64,000 bases of DNA, taken from CAYSRC01 sp964446385. Its GTDB lineage: Bacteria > Bacillota > Clostridia > Oscillospirales > Ruminococcaceae. Positions 15,091-23,907 of the stretch are shown here, one piece after another. A program made the position numbers and the translations under genes. Under the pieces are notes generated by a model, which made no database searches, was not told the origin of the DNA, and was given only the letters and a program-made list of their open reading frames with translations. Positions within the stretch are counted from its first letter, which is position 1. Every line of letters starts with the position of its first letter. The stretch covers positions 1-64,000 of the forward strand of contig CAYUOH010000008.1 of assembly GCA_964446385.1 (NCBI GenBank), in the 5' to 3' direction.

Positions 15091-15689
15091 ACTTCCTTTT
15101 TTACGGCGGCAACAAATTCCGCCATTTTTAACTTATCTTTAAGTTCGTCTGTTTCAATTCCTGAGCTGACATCGACGGCGAAAGGATGGAGTATTCTAAT
15201 TGCCTCCTGCACATTGTAGGGCGAAAGCCCTCCGGCAAGAAAATACGGTCTTCTAACGTTATGCAGCAGGTTCCAATCAAGTACTGTTCCAGTTCCTGCG
15301 CCGGAATCCAGCAGAATAAAGTCGGAGTCGCTCTTTTCCGCATCTGCAATATCACTCGCCTTTTCTATGCGAAAAGCCTTTATTATCGGCTTATCGGTGA
15401 GATTTCTCAGCTTATCAATGTATTCATTGTCTTCTCCACCGTGAAGCTGGGCAATATCAATGGTGCCCATATTCAAGAGTTCAGCAACCGTTTCGGTGGT
15501 TTCATCTACAAATACACCAACAGCGGGAATTTCGGAGTCAAGCGCCTGTTTTAAAATATATGCTTCTTCGGGAGTAACGTAACGCTTGCTTTTGGGTGCA
15601 AACACAAAACCGATATACTCAGGTTTCAACTCATTTGCTGCTTTTATATCGCAAAGGCGGGAAAGACCGCAAAGTTTTATCCTTATCAT
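15087..15689 (-). CDS. trpF: Phosphoribosylanthranilate isomerase
   Basis: A 200-residue TIM-barrel enzyme converting N-(5-phosphoribosyl)anthranilate to the carboxyphenylamino deoxyribulose phosphate. Catalytic Cys is in KLCGLSR (residue 7) and the general acid Asp lies in FILLDSGAGTGT near residue 126; phosphate-binding residues are in LAGGLSP and VDVSSGIE. It overlaps trpC by four bases upstream and trpB by four bases downstream. Here trpF is a separate gene rather than fused to trpC as in enterics. Confidence 0.95.
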   Translation of the reverse strand: MIRIKLCGLSRLCDIKAANELKPEYIGFVFAPKSKRYVTPEEAYILKQALDSEIPAVGVFVDETTETVAELLNMGTIDIAQLHGGEDNEYIDKLRNLTDKPIIKAFRIEKASDIADAEKSDSDFILLDSGAGTGTVLDWNLLHNVRRPYFLAGGLSPYNVQEAIRILHPFAVDVSSGIETDELKDKLKMAEFVAAVKKEV

Positions 15690-16468
15690 GTCACTCCTCG
15701 CAATTCATCGAGCTTAGCTTTTTTATCTTTTGCCCTCATCAGGGTTTCGCCGATCAGAACAGCGTCCGCTCCGATGTCACGGAGCTTCGCCACGTCTTCT
15801 GCGCTGCTTACACCGCTTTCCGAAACAAACAGAACATCATGAGGTACCAGTTTCCGAAATCTGCGGCTGTTGTCGGTATCTACGGAGAAATCGTTTAGGT
15901 TTCGGTTGTTTACACCGATAATGCGCGCACCGGCATTCAGCGCCATTTGAATTTCACTTTCATCGTGCGCCTCTACTAGAGCAGACAGTCCAAGTTCGTC
16001 GCAAATGCCAATGTATCCCTTGATTATTTCTTTGCTTAGGATAGAGCAGATAAGCAATACAGCCGATGCGCCCAGCAACTTTGCCTCGTATATCATATAC
16101 TCATCCACTACAAAGTCCTTGCGCAAACACGGAACGGAAACAGTGTTTGTTATTTCGCTCAGATGTTTGTTATCGCCCAAGAACCATTTCGGCTCGGTCA
16201 ACACGGAAATACAATCGGCACCAGCTTCTTCATATTCCTTCGCAATCTGCAAATATGGATAATCCGGAGCTATCAGTCCTTTTGAAGGGGACGCTTTCTT
16301 GCACTCACAGATAAAGGATATCCCCGGATTTTTTAGTTTGTTCTCAAAGGCGAAGACGCCTTTGGGAAGCCGAAGTGCTTGCCGCCTGATTTCTTCCGGC
16401 GATAATATCGCTTTAGCCTGCTCGGTACGCTTACGGGCATAATCGGCAAGCCGGTCAAGAATCGTCAT
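15686..16468 (-). CDS. trpC: Indole-3-glycerol phosphate synthase
   Basis: A 260-residue TIM-barrel enzyme that closes the indole ring with loss of CO2. The catalytic Lys is in ECKKASPSKG near residue 56, with a further Lys in LRKDFVVDEYMIYEA near 113 and the Glu/Asn pair in VEAHDE and GVNNRNL. The ending SGVSSAEDVAKL and GADAVLIGETLMRA form the phosphate site. It overlaps trpD by four bases and trpF by four bases. Typical length and sequence. Confidence 0.96.
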   Translation of the reverse strand: MTILDRLADYARKRTEQAKAILSPEEIRRQALRLPKGVFAFENKLKNPGISFICECKKASPSKGLIAPDYPYLQIAKEYEEAGADCISVLTEPKWFLGDNKHLSEITNTVSVPCLRKDFVVDEYMIYEAKLLGASAVLLICSILSKEIIKGYIGICDELGLSALVEAHDESEIQMALNAGARIIGVNNRNLNDFSVDTDNSRRFRKLVPHDVLFVSESGVSSAEDVAKLRDIGADAVLIGETLMRAKDKKAKLDELRGVT

Positions 16469-17496
16469 GCTTCTTCCTCCGGGCGGTTACTGACCTCGAT
16501 GAGTTTGCGGAGAGTTTCAATCGCCTTGCCCGTATCAATGAGTTCTGCCGCAAGTACGATACCTTCTTTCATGCTGTCGGCCTTCCCACAGATATAGAGC
16601 GCCGCGCCTGCGTTCATCAATACAGAATTTCTCTTGTGACCCTTTTCGCCGTTTAAGATGGCAAGGGTGGTTTTTGCGTTTTCTTCCGGAGTTCCTCCCT
16701 TCAAGTCTTCCTTCGTACAGCGCGCAAATCCGAATTCTTCCGGAGTAATGACATAGGATTTAAACCAACCGTCACGAATCTCACATATTTTAGTCGGTGC
16801 GCTCATTGATATCTCATCCAGCTTGTCCTGACCGTAAACGACCATCCCTCGTTTGATACCAAGGTTGATTAGCACCTGTGCCAACGGCTCCACAAGATAA
16901 TCATCATACACACCGAGAAGCTGCATGGACGGCTTACCGGGGTTCGTAAGAGGTCCGAGAATGTTGAATACGGTTCTGAATCCAAGTTCCTTGCGGATAG
17001 CACCGACATACTTCATAGAAGTGTGGTATTTCTGTGCGAAGAAGAAGCACATTCCAACCTCGCGCAAAAGTTCAATACATTTTGCGGGACTTTGCTGAAT
17101 GTTTACGCCCAGGGCTTCAAGACAATCTGCCGTTCCGCACAGAGAGGACGCCGCTCTGTTGCCGTGTTTTGCGACTTTAATGCCTCCTGCTGCCGCAACA
17201 AGGGCAGAAGTAGTGGAGATATTGAAGCTGTGCGCATTGTCACCGCCGGTGCCGACAATATCAAAAAGTTCCATATCGGTTTCTACCGTTGTAGCGTGCT
17301 CTCTCATAGCAACCGCACACCCGGCGATCTCATCCGTTGTTTCTGCCCGGGCACTTTTTGTAGAAAGAGCTGCAAGTAGAGCTGCATTCTGTATAGCTGT
17401 TGTTTGACCGCTCATGATCTCGTTCATAACGGTGTATGCCTCATCATAGGTGAGGTCTTCTTTATTCACTATTTTTACGATTGCTTCCTTGATCAT
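16465..17496 (-). CDS. trpD: Anthranilate phosphoribosyltransferase
   Basis: A 343-residue type-3 phosphoribosyltransferase that joins anthranilate to PRPP. The glycine-rich PRPP loop VGTGGDNAHSFNIST lies near residue 81, the KHGNRAASS anthranilate/PRPP contact near 108, and the FGxxN-type GFRTVFNILGPLTNP near 164. It follows trpG after three bases and overlaps trpC by four. A stand-alone gene, not fused to trpG as in E. coli. Confidence 0.96.
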   Translation of the reverse strand: MIKEAIVKIVNKEDLTYDEAYTVMNEIMSGQTTAIQNAALLAALSTKSARAETTDEIAGCAVAMREHATTVETDMELFDIVGTGGDNAHSFNISTTSALVAAAGGIKVAKHGNRAASSLCGTADCLEALGVNIQQSPAKCIELLREVGMCFFFAQKYHTSMKYVGAIRKELGFRTVFNILGPLTNPGKPSMQLLGVYDDYLVEPLAQVLINLGIKRGMVVYGQDKLDEISMSAPTKICEIRDGWFKSYVITPEEFGFARCTKEDLKGGTPEENAKTTLAILNGEKGHKRNSVLMNAGAALYICGKADSMKEGIVLAAELIDTGKAIETLRKLIEVSNRPEEEA

Positions 17497-17499
17497 ACC

Positions 17500-18069
17500 T
17501 CATAGCTCCTTTATGAAATTTTTAAGCACCTGTCTTCCGTCCGGTGTCATAATGGATTCCGGATGAAATTGAACGCCATAGATGGGATATCTGATGTGCT
17601 GTACCGCCATAATCTCCCCATCATTAGTAAGAGCGGTTACTTTAAGTACTTCCGGAATCGTAGCGGCGTCTGCTGCAAGGGAGTGGTAGCGAGCCACAAG
17701 TGCTGTTTCCGGGCATCCCTTGAAAAGCGGACAGGCCGTGTCGAATTTCACAGACGACTGCTTGCCATGCATCATCTCTTTTGCGTAGGTGATAGTTGCG
17801 CCGAACGCGGCGCATATTGCTTGATTGCCGAGGCACACGCCAAGAATGGGAATATCCTTGCCCAGCGAGCGTACGACCTCAATAATTACACCGGCGTCTT
17901 CGGGTCTTCCGGGACCGGGAGAGAGAATAATGCCGTCAGGATTTAGGTTTCTTATTTCTTCTACAGTCATTTCATCATTGCGGATGACCTTGATATCGGG
18001 TTCATTCTCTCCAACGAGCTGATAAAGGTTATAAGAAAAACTGTCGTAGTTATCAATAAGTAGAATCAT
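17500..18069 (-). CDS. trpG: Anthranilate synthase glutamine amidotransferase component II
   Basis: A 189-residue class I glutamine amidotransferase supplying ammonia to TrpE. The triad is visible: nucleophile Cys in GVCLGNQAI near residue 80, and His and Glu in QFHPESI near 170. The N-terminal IDNYDSFSYNL and SPGPGRPEDAG are typical of TrpG/PabA. It overlaps trpE by four bases. Since no pabB/pabC is present here, it may or may not also serve folate synthesis (inference). Placement in the trp operon makes TrpG the main role. Confidence 0.95.
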   Translation of the reverse strand: MILLIDNYDSFSYNLYQLVGENEPDIKVIRNDEMTVEEIRNLNPDGIILSPGPGRPEDAGVIIEVVRSLGKDIPILGVCLGNQAICAAFGATITYAKEMMHGKQSSVKFDTACPLFKGCPETALVARYHSLAADAATIPEVLKVTALTNDGEIMAVQHIRYPIYGVQFHPESIMTPDGRQVLKNFIKEL

Positions 18070-19544
18070 AATTCCGCCTCCTGCGCACGTTCCAACGCTT
18101 CAAGATAAGCTCTCGCTTTGTTCAGGCATTCCTCGTATTCTTTTTCCGGAACAGAATCTGCTACAATACCGGCTCCGCTTCTTACAAACACCTTGCCGTT
18201 TTTCTTGTAAACAATGCGGATTGCTATGCAAGTATCCATATTTCCGGTGAAATCGATATACCCGATGGCGCCACCGTAGATACCGCGCTTGTTATTTTCA
18301 AGCTCTCCGATAAGCTGACAGGCGCGAATCTTTGGCGCACCGGAAAGTGTTCCTGCCGGCAATACCGCTTCGATGGCGTCCAGGGCATCATGTTTATCCG
18401 TTATCTCTCCCCGTACCGTGGAGCCAATGTGCATGATATGGGAGAAGCGTTCAACGGTATGGAGTTTTTCAACCTGTACCGTACCGAATTTGCTGATCTT
18501 GCCCAGGTCATTACGCCCTAAATCAACCAGCATATTGTGTTCCGCAAGCTCCTTTTCATCGGAAAGAAGCTCAGCTTCTAAATGTTTGTCTTCTTCATCA
18601 GTTTTACCTCGCGGTCTTGATCCGGCAAGAGGGAAGGTGTGCAGCACTCCGTTTTCCAGTTTTACAAGAGTCTCCGGAGAAGCACCCGCAATCTCAACAT
18701 CAGTTCCTGAAAAAAAGAACATATACGGAGATGGATTGATTGTACGAAGTACGCGATAAGTATTTAGCAGACTGCCTTCAAACGGAGCAGACAAACGGTT
18801 GGAAAGTACAATCTGGAATATATCGCCTTCACGGATATAATGCTTTGCTTTCTCTACCATGCTGCAGAACTGCTCTTTATCAAACAGGGCTGTAACCTCT
18901 CCGAGAAGCTTTCCGCCGGATTCATTGTTCTTTTCTCCGTGTCGAAGTAAAGCTACCAGCTGTTTCAGTTCCCCAACCGCTTTAGTATAATTCGTTTCGA
19001 GATCATTGATCTTCATATTGACAATCAACATGATTCTCTGACGAATATTGTCAAACGCAATCACCTTATCAAACAGCATCAGATCAACATCTTTGAATGC
19101 CTCTGTGTCTTCGGCGTTTGTTCTTACACTCGGCTCACTGTATCCGAGATAATCATATGAAAAGTAGCCAACCAATCCGCCGGTAAAAGGCGGAAGATAA
19201 TCAAAACGGGGACTTCTGTATTCGGACAAGACCTTGCGTAAATAGTGCGTTGGGTTGCCTGTCACATATTTCTGCCGGCCTGCGTCCGAGGCAACCCCAA
19301 TTCTTCCGCCAATACAGGTGATTTCCATTTTCGGATCAAATCCAAGGAAAGTATATCGGCCCCATGTTTCATCTGCCTTTGCAGATTCCAGCATATAGCA
19401 GTGCCTAGATACATTTTTCAGTATCTTCATTGTTTCTATCGGTGTTGTGAAGTCCGACAGTATCTCACAGCTCACAGGAATCACATCATATTTTGCGGTG
19501 GCCGCGATTTTTTCCACTTCACTGAAAACAGGTGAAATTGTCAT
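18066..19544 (-). CDS. trpE: Anthranilate synthase component I
   Basis: A 492-residue chorismate-binding enzyme making anthranilate with ammonia from TrpG. The catalytic block holds PLAGSRPRGKT, ELAEHNMLVDLGRNDLG and PAGTLSGAPK. Near the N-terminus CYMLESAK matches the LLES motif that binds tryptophan for feedback inhibition, so the enzyme is probably inhibited by its end product. The frame runs back to 19589, but ATG 19544 has GGAGG at the right distance and starts the usual sequence. Expression is set by the Trp T-box leader upstream. First gene of trpEGDCFBA, with overlaps or gaps of a few bases throughout. Confidence 0.96.
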   Translation of the reverse strand: MTISPVFSEVEKIAATAKYDVIPVSCEILSDFTTPIETMKILKNVSRHCYMLESAKADETWGRYTFLGFDPKMEITCIGGRIGVASDAGRQKYVTGNPTHYLRKVLSEYRSPRFDYLPPFTGGLVGYFSYDYLGYSEPSVRTNAEDTEAFKDVDLMLFDKVIAFDNIRQRIMLIVNMKINDLETNYTKAVGELKQLVALLRHGEKNNESGGKLLGEVTALFDKEQFCSMVEKAKHYIREGDIFQIVLSNRLSAPFEGSLLNTYRVLRTINPSPYMFFFSGTDVEIAGASPETLVKLENGVLHTFPLAGSRPRGKTDEEDKHLEAELLSDEKELAEHNMLVDLGRNDLGKISKFGTVQVEKLHTVERFSHIMHIGSTVRGEITDKHDALDAIEAVLPAGTLSGAPKIRACQLIGELENNKRGIYGGAIGYIDFTGNMDTCIAIRIVYKKNGKVFVRSGAGIVADSVPEKEYEECLNKARAYLEALERAQEAEL

Positions 19545-19570
19545 GTCCGTTTTCCTCCAAATAAAAATAA

Positions 19571-19593
19571 TCCTTTGACAATCTGCCAAAGGA
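19571..19593 (-). terminator. Second terminator in the trp leader
   Basis: Minus-strand stem TCCTTTGGC / GTCAAAGGA (one G-U pair) around AGATT, followed by TTATTTTTAT. It lies between the T-box terminator and the trpE ribosome binding site. Its left arm is a near-copy of the left arm of the first terminator, so it can pair with the right arm of the first one. Confidence 0.65.
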
Positions 19594-19595
19594 AT

Positions 19596-19632
19596 AAAAA
19601 ATCCTTGACAGATTTAAAAAATCTGTCAAGGA
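19596..19632 (-). terminator. T-box-controlled terminator of the trp leader
   Basis: Perfect 14-base stem on the minus strand (TCCTTGACAGATTT / AAATCTGTCAAGGA) with a TTT loop and then TTTTTTATT. Its left arm contains the CGTCCTT sequence that pairs with the T-box in the antiterminator form. Confidence 0.9.
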
Positions 19633-19639
19633 CGAATAA

Positions 19640-19900
19640 TGTACTCATATAAAGTACGACACTATCCGCGGTGCCACCTTGATTCACGGAATAACCGTGC
19701 ACTTAGCAGGATACCAACATATCCCCGGCAGATGACGTCTGCCTACAACGTCGCAGAATACTTTGTGAAAAACCACATTTCGCTGCGCCCTCAGCGGTCC
19801 ATTTGACAACTTGTATCTTGCCTGATTCTCATCTTCGCAGGCTCTCTGTAAAGGCATAATTGCCGTTATCTCCGCTTCAACGGTTTAATATATTAAATTT
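19640..19900 (-). promoter_or_regulatory. Tryptophan T-box riboswitch leader (aptamer and antiterminator)
   Basis: On the minus strand the T-box core AAGGTGGCACCGCGG lies at 19666-19680. The unpaired TGGC would pair with a tRNA 3' end G-CCA, and bacterial tRNA-Trp has G at the discriminator position. Stem I features are present upstream, with CAGAGAGCC, a CGAAGATGAGAA segment, and a specifier loop holding TGG followed by A (codon at 19801-19799), i.e. tryptophan. Uncharged tRNA-Trp should stabilise the antiterminator and switch the operon on. Two terminators follow before trpE. Confidence 0.88.
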
Positions 19901-19907
19901 GATATGT

Positions 19908-19935
19908 ATTATAACATATATTTTCTTTACGTCAA
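19908..19935 (-). promoter_or_regulatory. Promoter of the trp operon
   Basis: Minus-strand TTGACG (19935-19930), 16-base spacer, TATAAT (19913-19908). Transcription would begin near 19900, directly before the T-box leader. The remaining 100 bases up to 20040 hold only the hairpin at 20014-20028. Confidence 0.65.
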
Positions 19936-20013
19936 TACTTCAAGCTAATTTTATAATAAACTCACACATTTTCAGGAAGTTATGTAAGCGTTGGACATTC
20001 TATCCCAATATTA

Positions 20014-20028
20014 AGCCGCGTTTCGGCT
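20014..20028 (-). other. Small hairpin after the AlgJ-like gene
   Basis: AGCCG / CGGCT around a five-base loop, 13 bases past the stop codon. Only TAATATT follows, so it is a weak terminator at best. Confidence 0.3.
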
Positions 20029-20040
20029 CATTATATTTTA

Positions 20041-21132
20041 TCAATATGGCATGTACTCACGGAACAGTATTCCGGCACCGCGCTCCACAACCTCCATCAC
20101 AATGATGTCGGGAGTATACTCATCTATCAGATATCTCGTACCGTAGAGATCGGAATAGTTACGGGGTACCTCCACAACGGTAGTAAACGTCCGTGTAAAA
20201 TAATCAATTATGCTTTCATAATATGAATCGTGCACCAGCATAACAGTGTGATTTTCAGGTCCGTCGCTGTGAAAAAGGGTATACCCGTCATAAGCCTCAG
20301 ACGTCACGCTGACATCGGAATTGTAGTCTATTGTGTACTCGCTGTCGCCGGTGTATACCGACCCCATACCGGAAAGCTCGGCCAGATCCCGCGGACCTCC
20401 CTCGCCTTTGTTTATTTTGTATGTCTGCAGTTCGGGAAGACTGATGTCAAGCATCCCGCACAGCTCGCGGAAGCCGATATATCCTCCTAGTTTATTCCAG
20501 TGCGTATCATATAAATAGTATAATTGTACTTCATCTTTTGCAGTAAGCAATGCATCCTTTGGATAACATATCGTAACACCGTTTTCCTCAAGATATCCGT
20601 ACAGGAGATCCATCCGGGTCTGATCCGTGATTTTCTTTCCAAGCCAGTTTGGAAGCTGCCCGTTGTATATTGTTTCCTTATTCGGCGGCACCATCAATAC
20701 GAATCTGGAGCCATTTCCTGCAAAACCTGAATCCGCCTCGCGAACATTGTTCAGAATAATTTCCGATTCTTCTTCACTGAATGTTGATTTCCCGAGAATG
20801 TCGTCTATGGGATTTTCAACCCCGTAGTTATTGTAAAACAGCCATCCGTCCATTCCTACAACAACCCTCGCGCTTGAAGTCGTGTTGAAAAGAGCAAGAT
20901 TGATAGCAGAGTGTATTTTCTTAAGTTGGTTTTTAAAGGGCAGACGATCGTTAAACCAGCTGTCAAAGCCCGCGGGGAAATCCGCGGGGTTATCAAGTAT
21001 ATCAGGAAATTCCGCATATGCTCTGTTTTCGTGGTTTTCGGTATCAATCATTCCGGAAATAAGGGGGAACAATACCATCGGGGCAATCAGCAGCGTTAGG
21101 AATATTCCTATGAATATTTTAGAATTCTTCAT
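20041..21132 (-). CDS. AlgJ/AlgX-like (DHHW family) SGNH-type protein
   Basis: A 363-residue protein with an N-terminal membrane anchor or signal (IFIGIFLTLLIAPMVLFPLI) and an extracytoplasmic domain. It shows the family opening ENRAYAEFPDILDNPADF and FDSWFNDRLPFKN, then GWLFYNN, VPPNKETIY, the DTHWNKLGG motif near residue 209 (catalytic Asp-His pair) and HDSYYES near 300 (likely nucleophile serine region). Such proteins acetylate polysaccharides outside the cell together with an MBOAT partner, as AlgJ/AlgX do for alginate. The MBOAT gene ends 11 bases upstream, a matching pair. The polysaccharide is unknown; no glycosyltransferases are adjacent. Confidence 0.82.
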   Translation of the reverse strand: MKNSKIFIGIFLTLLIAPMVLFPLISGMIDTENHENRAYAEFPDILDNPADFPAGFDSWFNDRLPFKNQLKKIHSAINLALFNTTSSARVVVGMDGWLFYNNYGVENPIDDILGKSTFSEEESEIILNNVREADSGFAGNGSRFVLMVPPNKETIYNGQLPNWLGKKITDQTRMDLLYGYLEENGVTICYPKDALLTAKDEVQLYYLYDTHWNKLGGYIGFRELCGMLDISLPELQTYKINKGEGGPRDLAELSGMGSVYTGDSEYTIDYNSDVSVTSEAYDGYTLFHSDGPENHTVMLVHDSYYESIIDYFTRTFTTVVEVPRNYSDLYGTRYLIDEYTPDIIVMEVVERGAGILFREYMPY

Positions 21133-21143
21133 TTCCCCGCCCC

Positions 21144-22538
21144 TTAAAACTTAAAATAGATGAAGGCGTTGTAGGTTCCGCTTACGGTGAATACGACTCC
21201 CAGAGCGAAGATACATACAAGCCCACATATCTGCAGCAGACCGGTTTTCTCTCTGTCAAACAAAGCTTCGCGCAGCTTCGGAAAAAGAATCTGCAGAGGG
21301 CCGGAAAGAATCACGGCCACAACAAGAACCGCAAGCGTTCCCGGGCCGGCAAACATACGTATAGGAAGCGCATCTCCAGCTCGAAAGGCAAACATAGCTT
21401 TAATGATACTCAAAGCGCGAGACAGACTGCCGGCGCGGAAGAATACCCATCCCAAAAGAACGACAAGAAGGGTGTATATATACTTTATAAACGATGGGAT
21501 TTTCAACTTTTCGGTGTAAGGCTTAAGAATTCTTTCCAGAATCATGAACAGGCCGTGCCAGAGACCCCATGCCAGGAAGCACAGTCCCGACCCGTGCCAG
21601 ATTCCAGTCAGTGCAAAGACAATCCCAATATTGGCAAGAGTACGTATTTTGCCTTTGCGGCTTCCGCCCAGGGGGAAATACACGTATTTTCTGAACCAGG
21701 ATGTCAGTGAGATATGCCATCTGCGCCAGAAATCCGTAATCGATCCGACAATGTAGGGATAGTTGAAATTCTCCGGCAGATCGAAACCGAACATAGCCCC
21801 AATACCAATCGCCATATCAACGTAGCCGCTGCTGTCATAGTAAAGCTGGAACATGTACAGTATCGCTGCCGCCCAGGCGTAACCGGTCGGGATAAGGTTC
21901 ACATCAAGATCGAACAATCCGTCCGCGGCGGTCGCCAGCTGATTGGCTATTATTGCTTTCTTCCCGAAACCGTAAATAAACCGTTTTATCCCGTACGCCG
22001 TAAGATGAGGGTTGGATTCCCTTGTGCGAAGCTGTTCAAGAAAAGACCCGTTCTCAACAATAGGCCCGGAAACAAGCTTGGCGAAAAACGAGATATGAAG
22101 TGCGTAATACAGCATACTGCGTTCCGCTGTAATCTCCTTTTTGTAAACATCCGCAAGATACGAAATACTCTGAAATGTGAAGAATGATATGCCTATCGGT
22201 ATTGACAGAACTTCTCCCCTAAAGATCGGCAGCGCAGCCGTAAAGCCGGAATACTTAAAAACGCAGAGAAAAACGATATTGACGACTACTGACAAAGTAA
22301 ATAACGTTTTCCTGGTTAATACCTTTCTTTCCCCGTCAATAAGCAGAGCGGCGCCGTAGTTGAACAGAACCGCAAGGGCAAACACTGCGATATCCTGCGG
22401 TTTTGACCCCCAGACATAGAAAACAAAGCTGGCAGCCAGAAGTACTCCGTTGCGCCAGGTTTTGCTTGCTGACAGCCTGTAAATCAGAAAGACAGCCGGC
22501 AGAAATATCCAAAGAAATGTCATGGAAGTAAACAGCAT
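21144..22538 (-). CDS. MBOAT O-acyltransferase (AlgI/DltB-like)
   Basis: A 464-residue polytopic membrane protein with about eleven hydrophobic segments. Family marks are DFWRRWHISLTSWFRKYVY near residue 258, YFPLGGSRKG near 276 and the catalytic histidine in TGIWHGSGLCF near 312. AlgI-type MBOATs carry acetyl groups across the membrane and pass them to an AlgJ/AlgX-like protein, which is the next gene. GGAAAGGAAA precedes ATG 22538 and a good promoter lies 33 bases further up. DltB for D-alanylation is less likely because no dltA, dltC or dltD gene is present. Confidence 0.88.
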   Translation of the reverse strand: MLFTSMTFLWIFLPAVFLIYRLSASKTWRNGVLLAASFVFYVWGSKPQDIAVFALAVLFNYGAALLIDGERKVLTRKTLFTLSVVVNIVFLCVFKYSGFTAALPIFRGEVLSIPIGISFFTFQSISYLADVYKKEITAERSMLYYALHISFFAKLVSGPIVENGSFLEQLRTRESNPHLTAYGIKRFIYGFGKKAIIANQLATAADGLFDLDVNLIPTGYAWAAAILYMFQLYYDSSGYVDMAIGIGAMFGFDLPENFNYPYIVGSITDFWRRWHISLTSWFRKYVYFPLGGSRKGKIRTLANIGIVFALTGIWHGSGLCFLAWGLWHGLFMILERILKPYTEKLKIPSFIKYIYTLLVVLLGWVFFRAGSLSRALSIIKAMFAFRAGDALPIRMFAGPGTLAVLVVAVILSGPLQILFPKLREALFDREKTGLLQICGLVCIFALGVVFTVSGTYNAFIYFKF

Positions 22539-22570
22539 CGCGGTTTCCTTTCCAATGATTTAATGAATTA

Positions 22571-22599
22571 ATTCTAACTTAATCACAGGATTTTAACAA
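22571..22599 (-). promoter_or_regulatory. Promoter of the MBOAT/AlgJ-like pair
   Basis: Minus-strand TTGTTA (22599-22594), 17-base spacer, TAGAAT (22576-22571). Confidence 0.5.
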
Positions 22600-22651
22600 T
22601 ACAGGGCAGTAACATCCATAGACCGCGATAACCTGAGTGCAACTGTATTTA

Positions 22652-22680
22652 TTGACTTTTATGCATGAAATTACTAAAAT
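22652..22680 (+). promoter_or_regulatory. Promoter of the alcohol dehydrogenase gene
   Basis: TTGACT (22652-22657), 17-base spacer, TAAAAT (22675-22680). The leader would be only about 20 bases. Confidence 0.55.
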
Positions 22681-22707
22681 TAAGAAAAACGGAAGGAGTA
22701 CGGACTA

Positions 22708-23892
22708 ATGCTTAAGGATTTTACATATTGCGTTCACACTCAGTTTATTTTTGGAAAAGATGCCGAAAAACGCGTCGGTACCGAGATTGCTAAATTCGGC
22801 GCGAAGAAGGTTCTAATTCACCACGACAGCGGTAAATTCCTGTATGACACAGGCCTGCTCGACAATGTAAAACAGTATCTTACCGACGCCGGCGTGGCTT
22901 ATGTAGAGCTTGGCGGCGTAAAACCCAACCCACGTCTCAGTCTTGTCCGCGAAGGTGTAGATCTCTGCCGCAAGGAGAGCGTTGACTTTATCCTGGCCAT
23001 CGGCGGCGGAAGCAGTATCGATTCTGCCAAGGGTATAGCCGCCGGCACGCTGTATGACGGTGATCCCTGGGATTTCTATTCCAAGCGCCCCGTTGAAAAA
23101 TCTCTGCCTGTTGGCGTTATTCTTACATATCCCGCCACCGGTTCCGAATCCGGTCCCAACTCGGTTATATGCAATGATGACGACCCCGACCACAGGATAA
23201 AACGAGGCATGCGGACAACCGATCTCACACGTCCCTGGCTTACATTCATGAATCCCGAGCTTACATATACCCTGCCTCCTTATCTTACAGCCTGCGGCGC
23301 ATGCGATATGTACGCCCATGTTGTCGAGCGTTTCTTCACACCCGATCCCGGATACGGCATTATGGACCGTCTTGAGATCGCCGTCTTCAAGACTCTGCTT
23401 GAATATGGTCCCAGGACCCTTGCCGATCCCGCGAGCTTTGAGAACCGTGCAGAGCTTATGTGGATAGGTACTATCGCCCATAACAACACAGTGGGTCTCG
23501 GCCGTGTACAGGACTGGTCATCGCATGCAATGGGTCATGAAATTGGTGGTCTGTATGACACAGCCCATGGAGCAACACTGACCATAATCATCCCTGCATG
23601 GATGAAATACGTCTACAAGAACAATGTCGAACGTTTCTGTCGCTACGCTATCGACGTATTCGGAGTAGAGGACGGGCCCGACCGTGAAACCATAGCCCTT
23701 GCGGGAATCGAGAAAACAAAGGAATTCTTCCGTACGATGAAAATGCCTCTCAGCTTCAAGGACGCGGGCATTCCCACCGACCGGATAGAGTACATGTCAG
23801 CATCAGCCACAGCCGCAAACGGTACTGTAGGTAACTTCAAAAAACTTACGAAGGACGACGTACTTGCCATATACAAGTTGGCTTGTGAATAA
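22708..23892 (+). CDS. Iron-containing alcohol dehydrogenase, BdhA/YqhD-like
   Basis: A 394-residue group III alcohol dehydrogenase. The N-terminal Rossmann-like half has GGGSSIDSAKG near residue 95, which binds NAD(P). The metal site residues are in ACDMYAHVVERFF, SSHAMGHEIGG and AHGATLTIIIPAW. The sequence QFIFGKDAEKRVG and overall length match NAD(P)H-dependent butanol dehydrogenases of clostridia and E. coli YqhD. It likely reduces aldehydes such as butanal or other short-chain aldehydes in fermentation or detoxification. GGAAGGAG precedes ATG 22708. It is a single-gene unit with its own promoter and terminator. Substrate and cofactor preference cannot be read from the sequence. Confidence 0.92.
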   Translation: MLKDFTYCVHTQFIFGKDAEKRVGTEIAKFGAKKVLIHHDSGKFLYDTGLLDNVKQYLTDAGVAYVELGGVKPNPRLSLVREGVDLCRKESVDFILAIGGGSSIDSAKGIAAGTLYDGDPWDFYSKRPVEKSLPVGVILTYPATGSESGPNSVICNDDDPDHRIKRGMRTTDLTRPWLTFMNPELTYTLPPYLTACGACDMYAHVVERFFTPDPGYGIMDRLEIAVFKTLLEYGPRTLADPASFENRAELMWIGTIAHNNTVGLGRVQDWSSHAMGHEIGGLYDTAHGATLTIIIPAWMKYVYKNNVERFCRYAIDVFGVEDGPDRETIALAGIEKTKEFFRTMKMPLSFKDAGIPTDRIEYMSASATAANGTVGNFKKLTKDDVLAIYKLACE

Positions 23893-23907
23893 ACAATATA
23901 AAAATAA

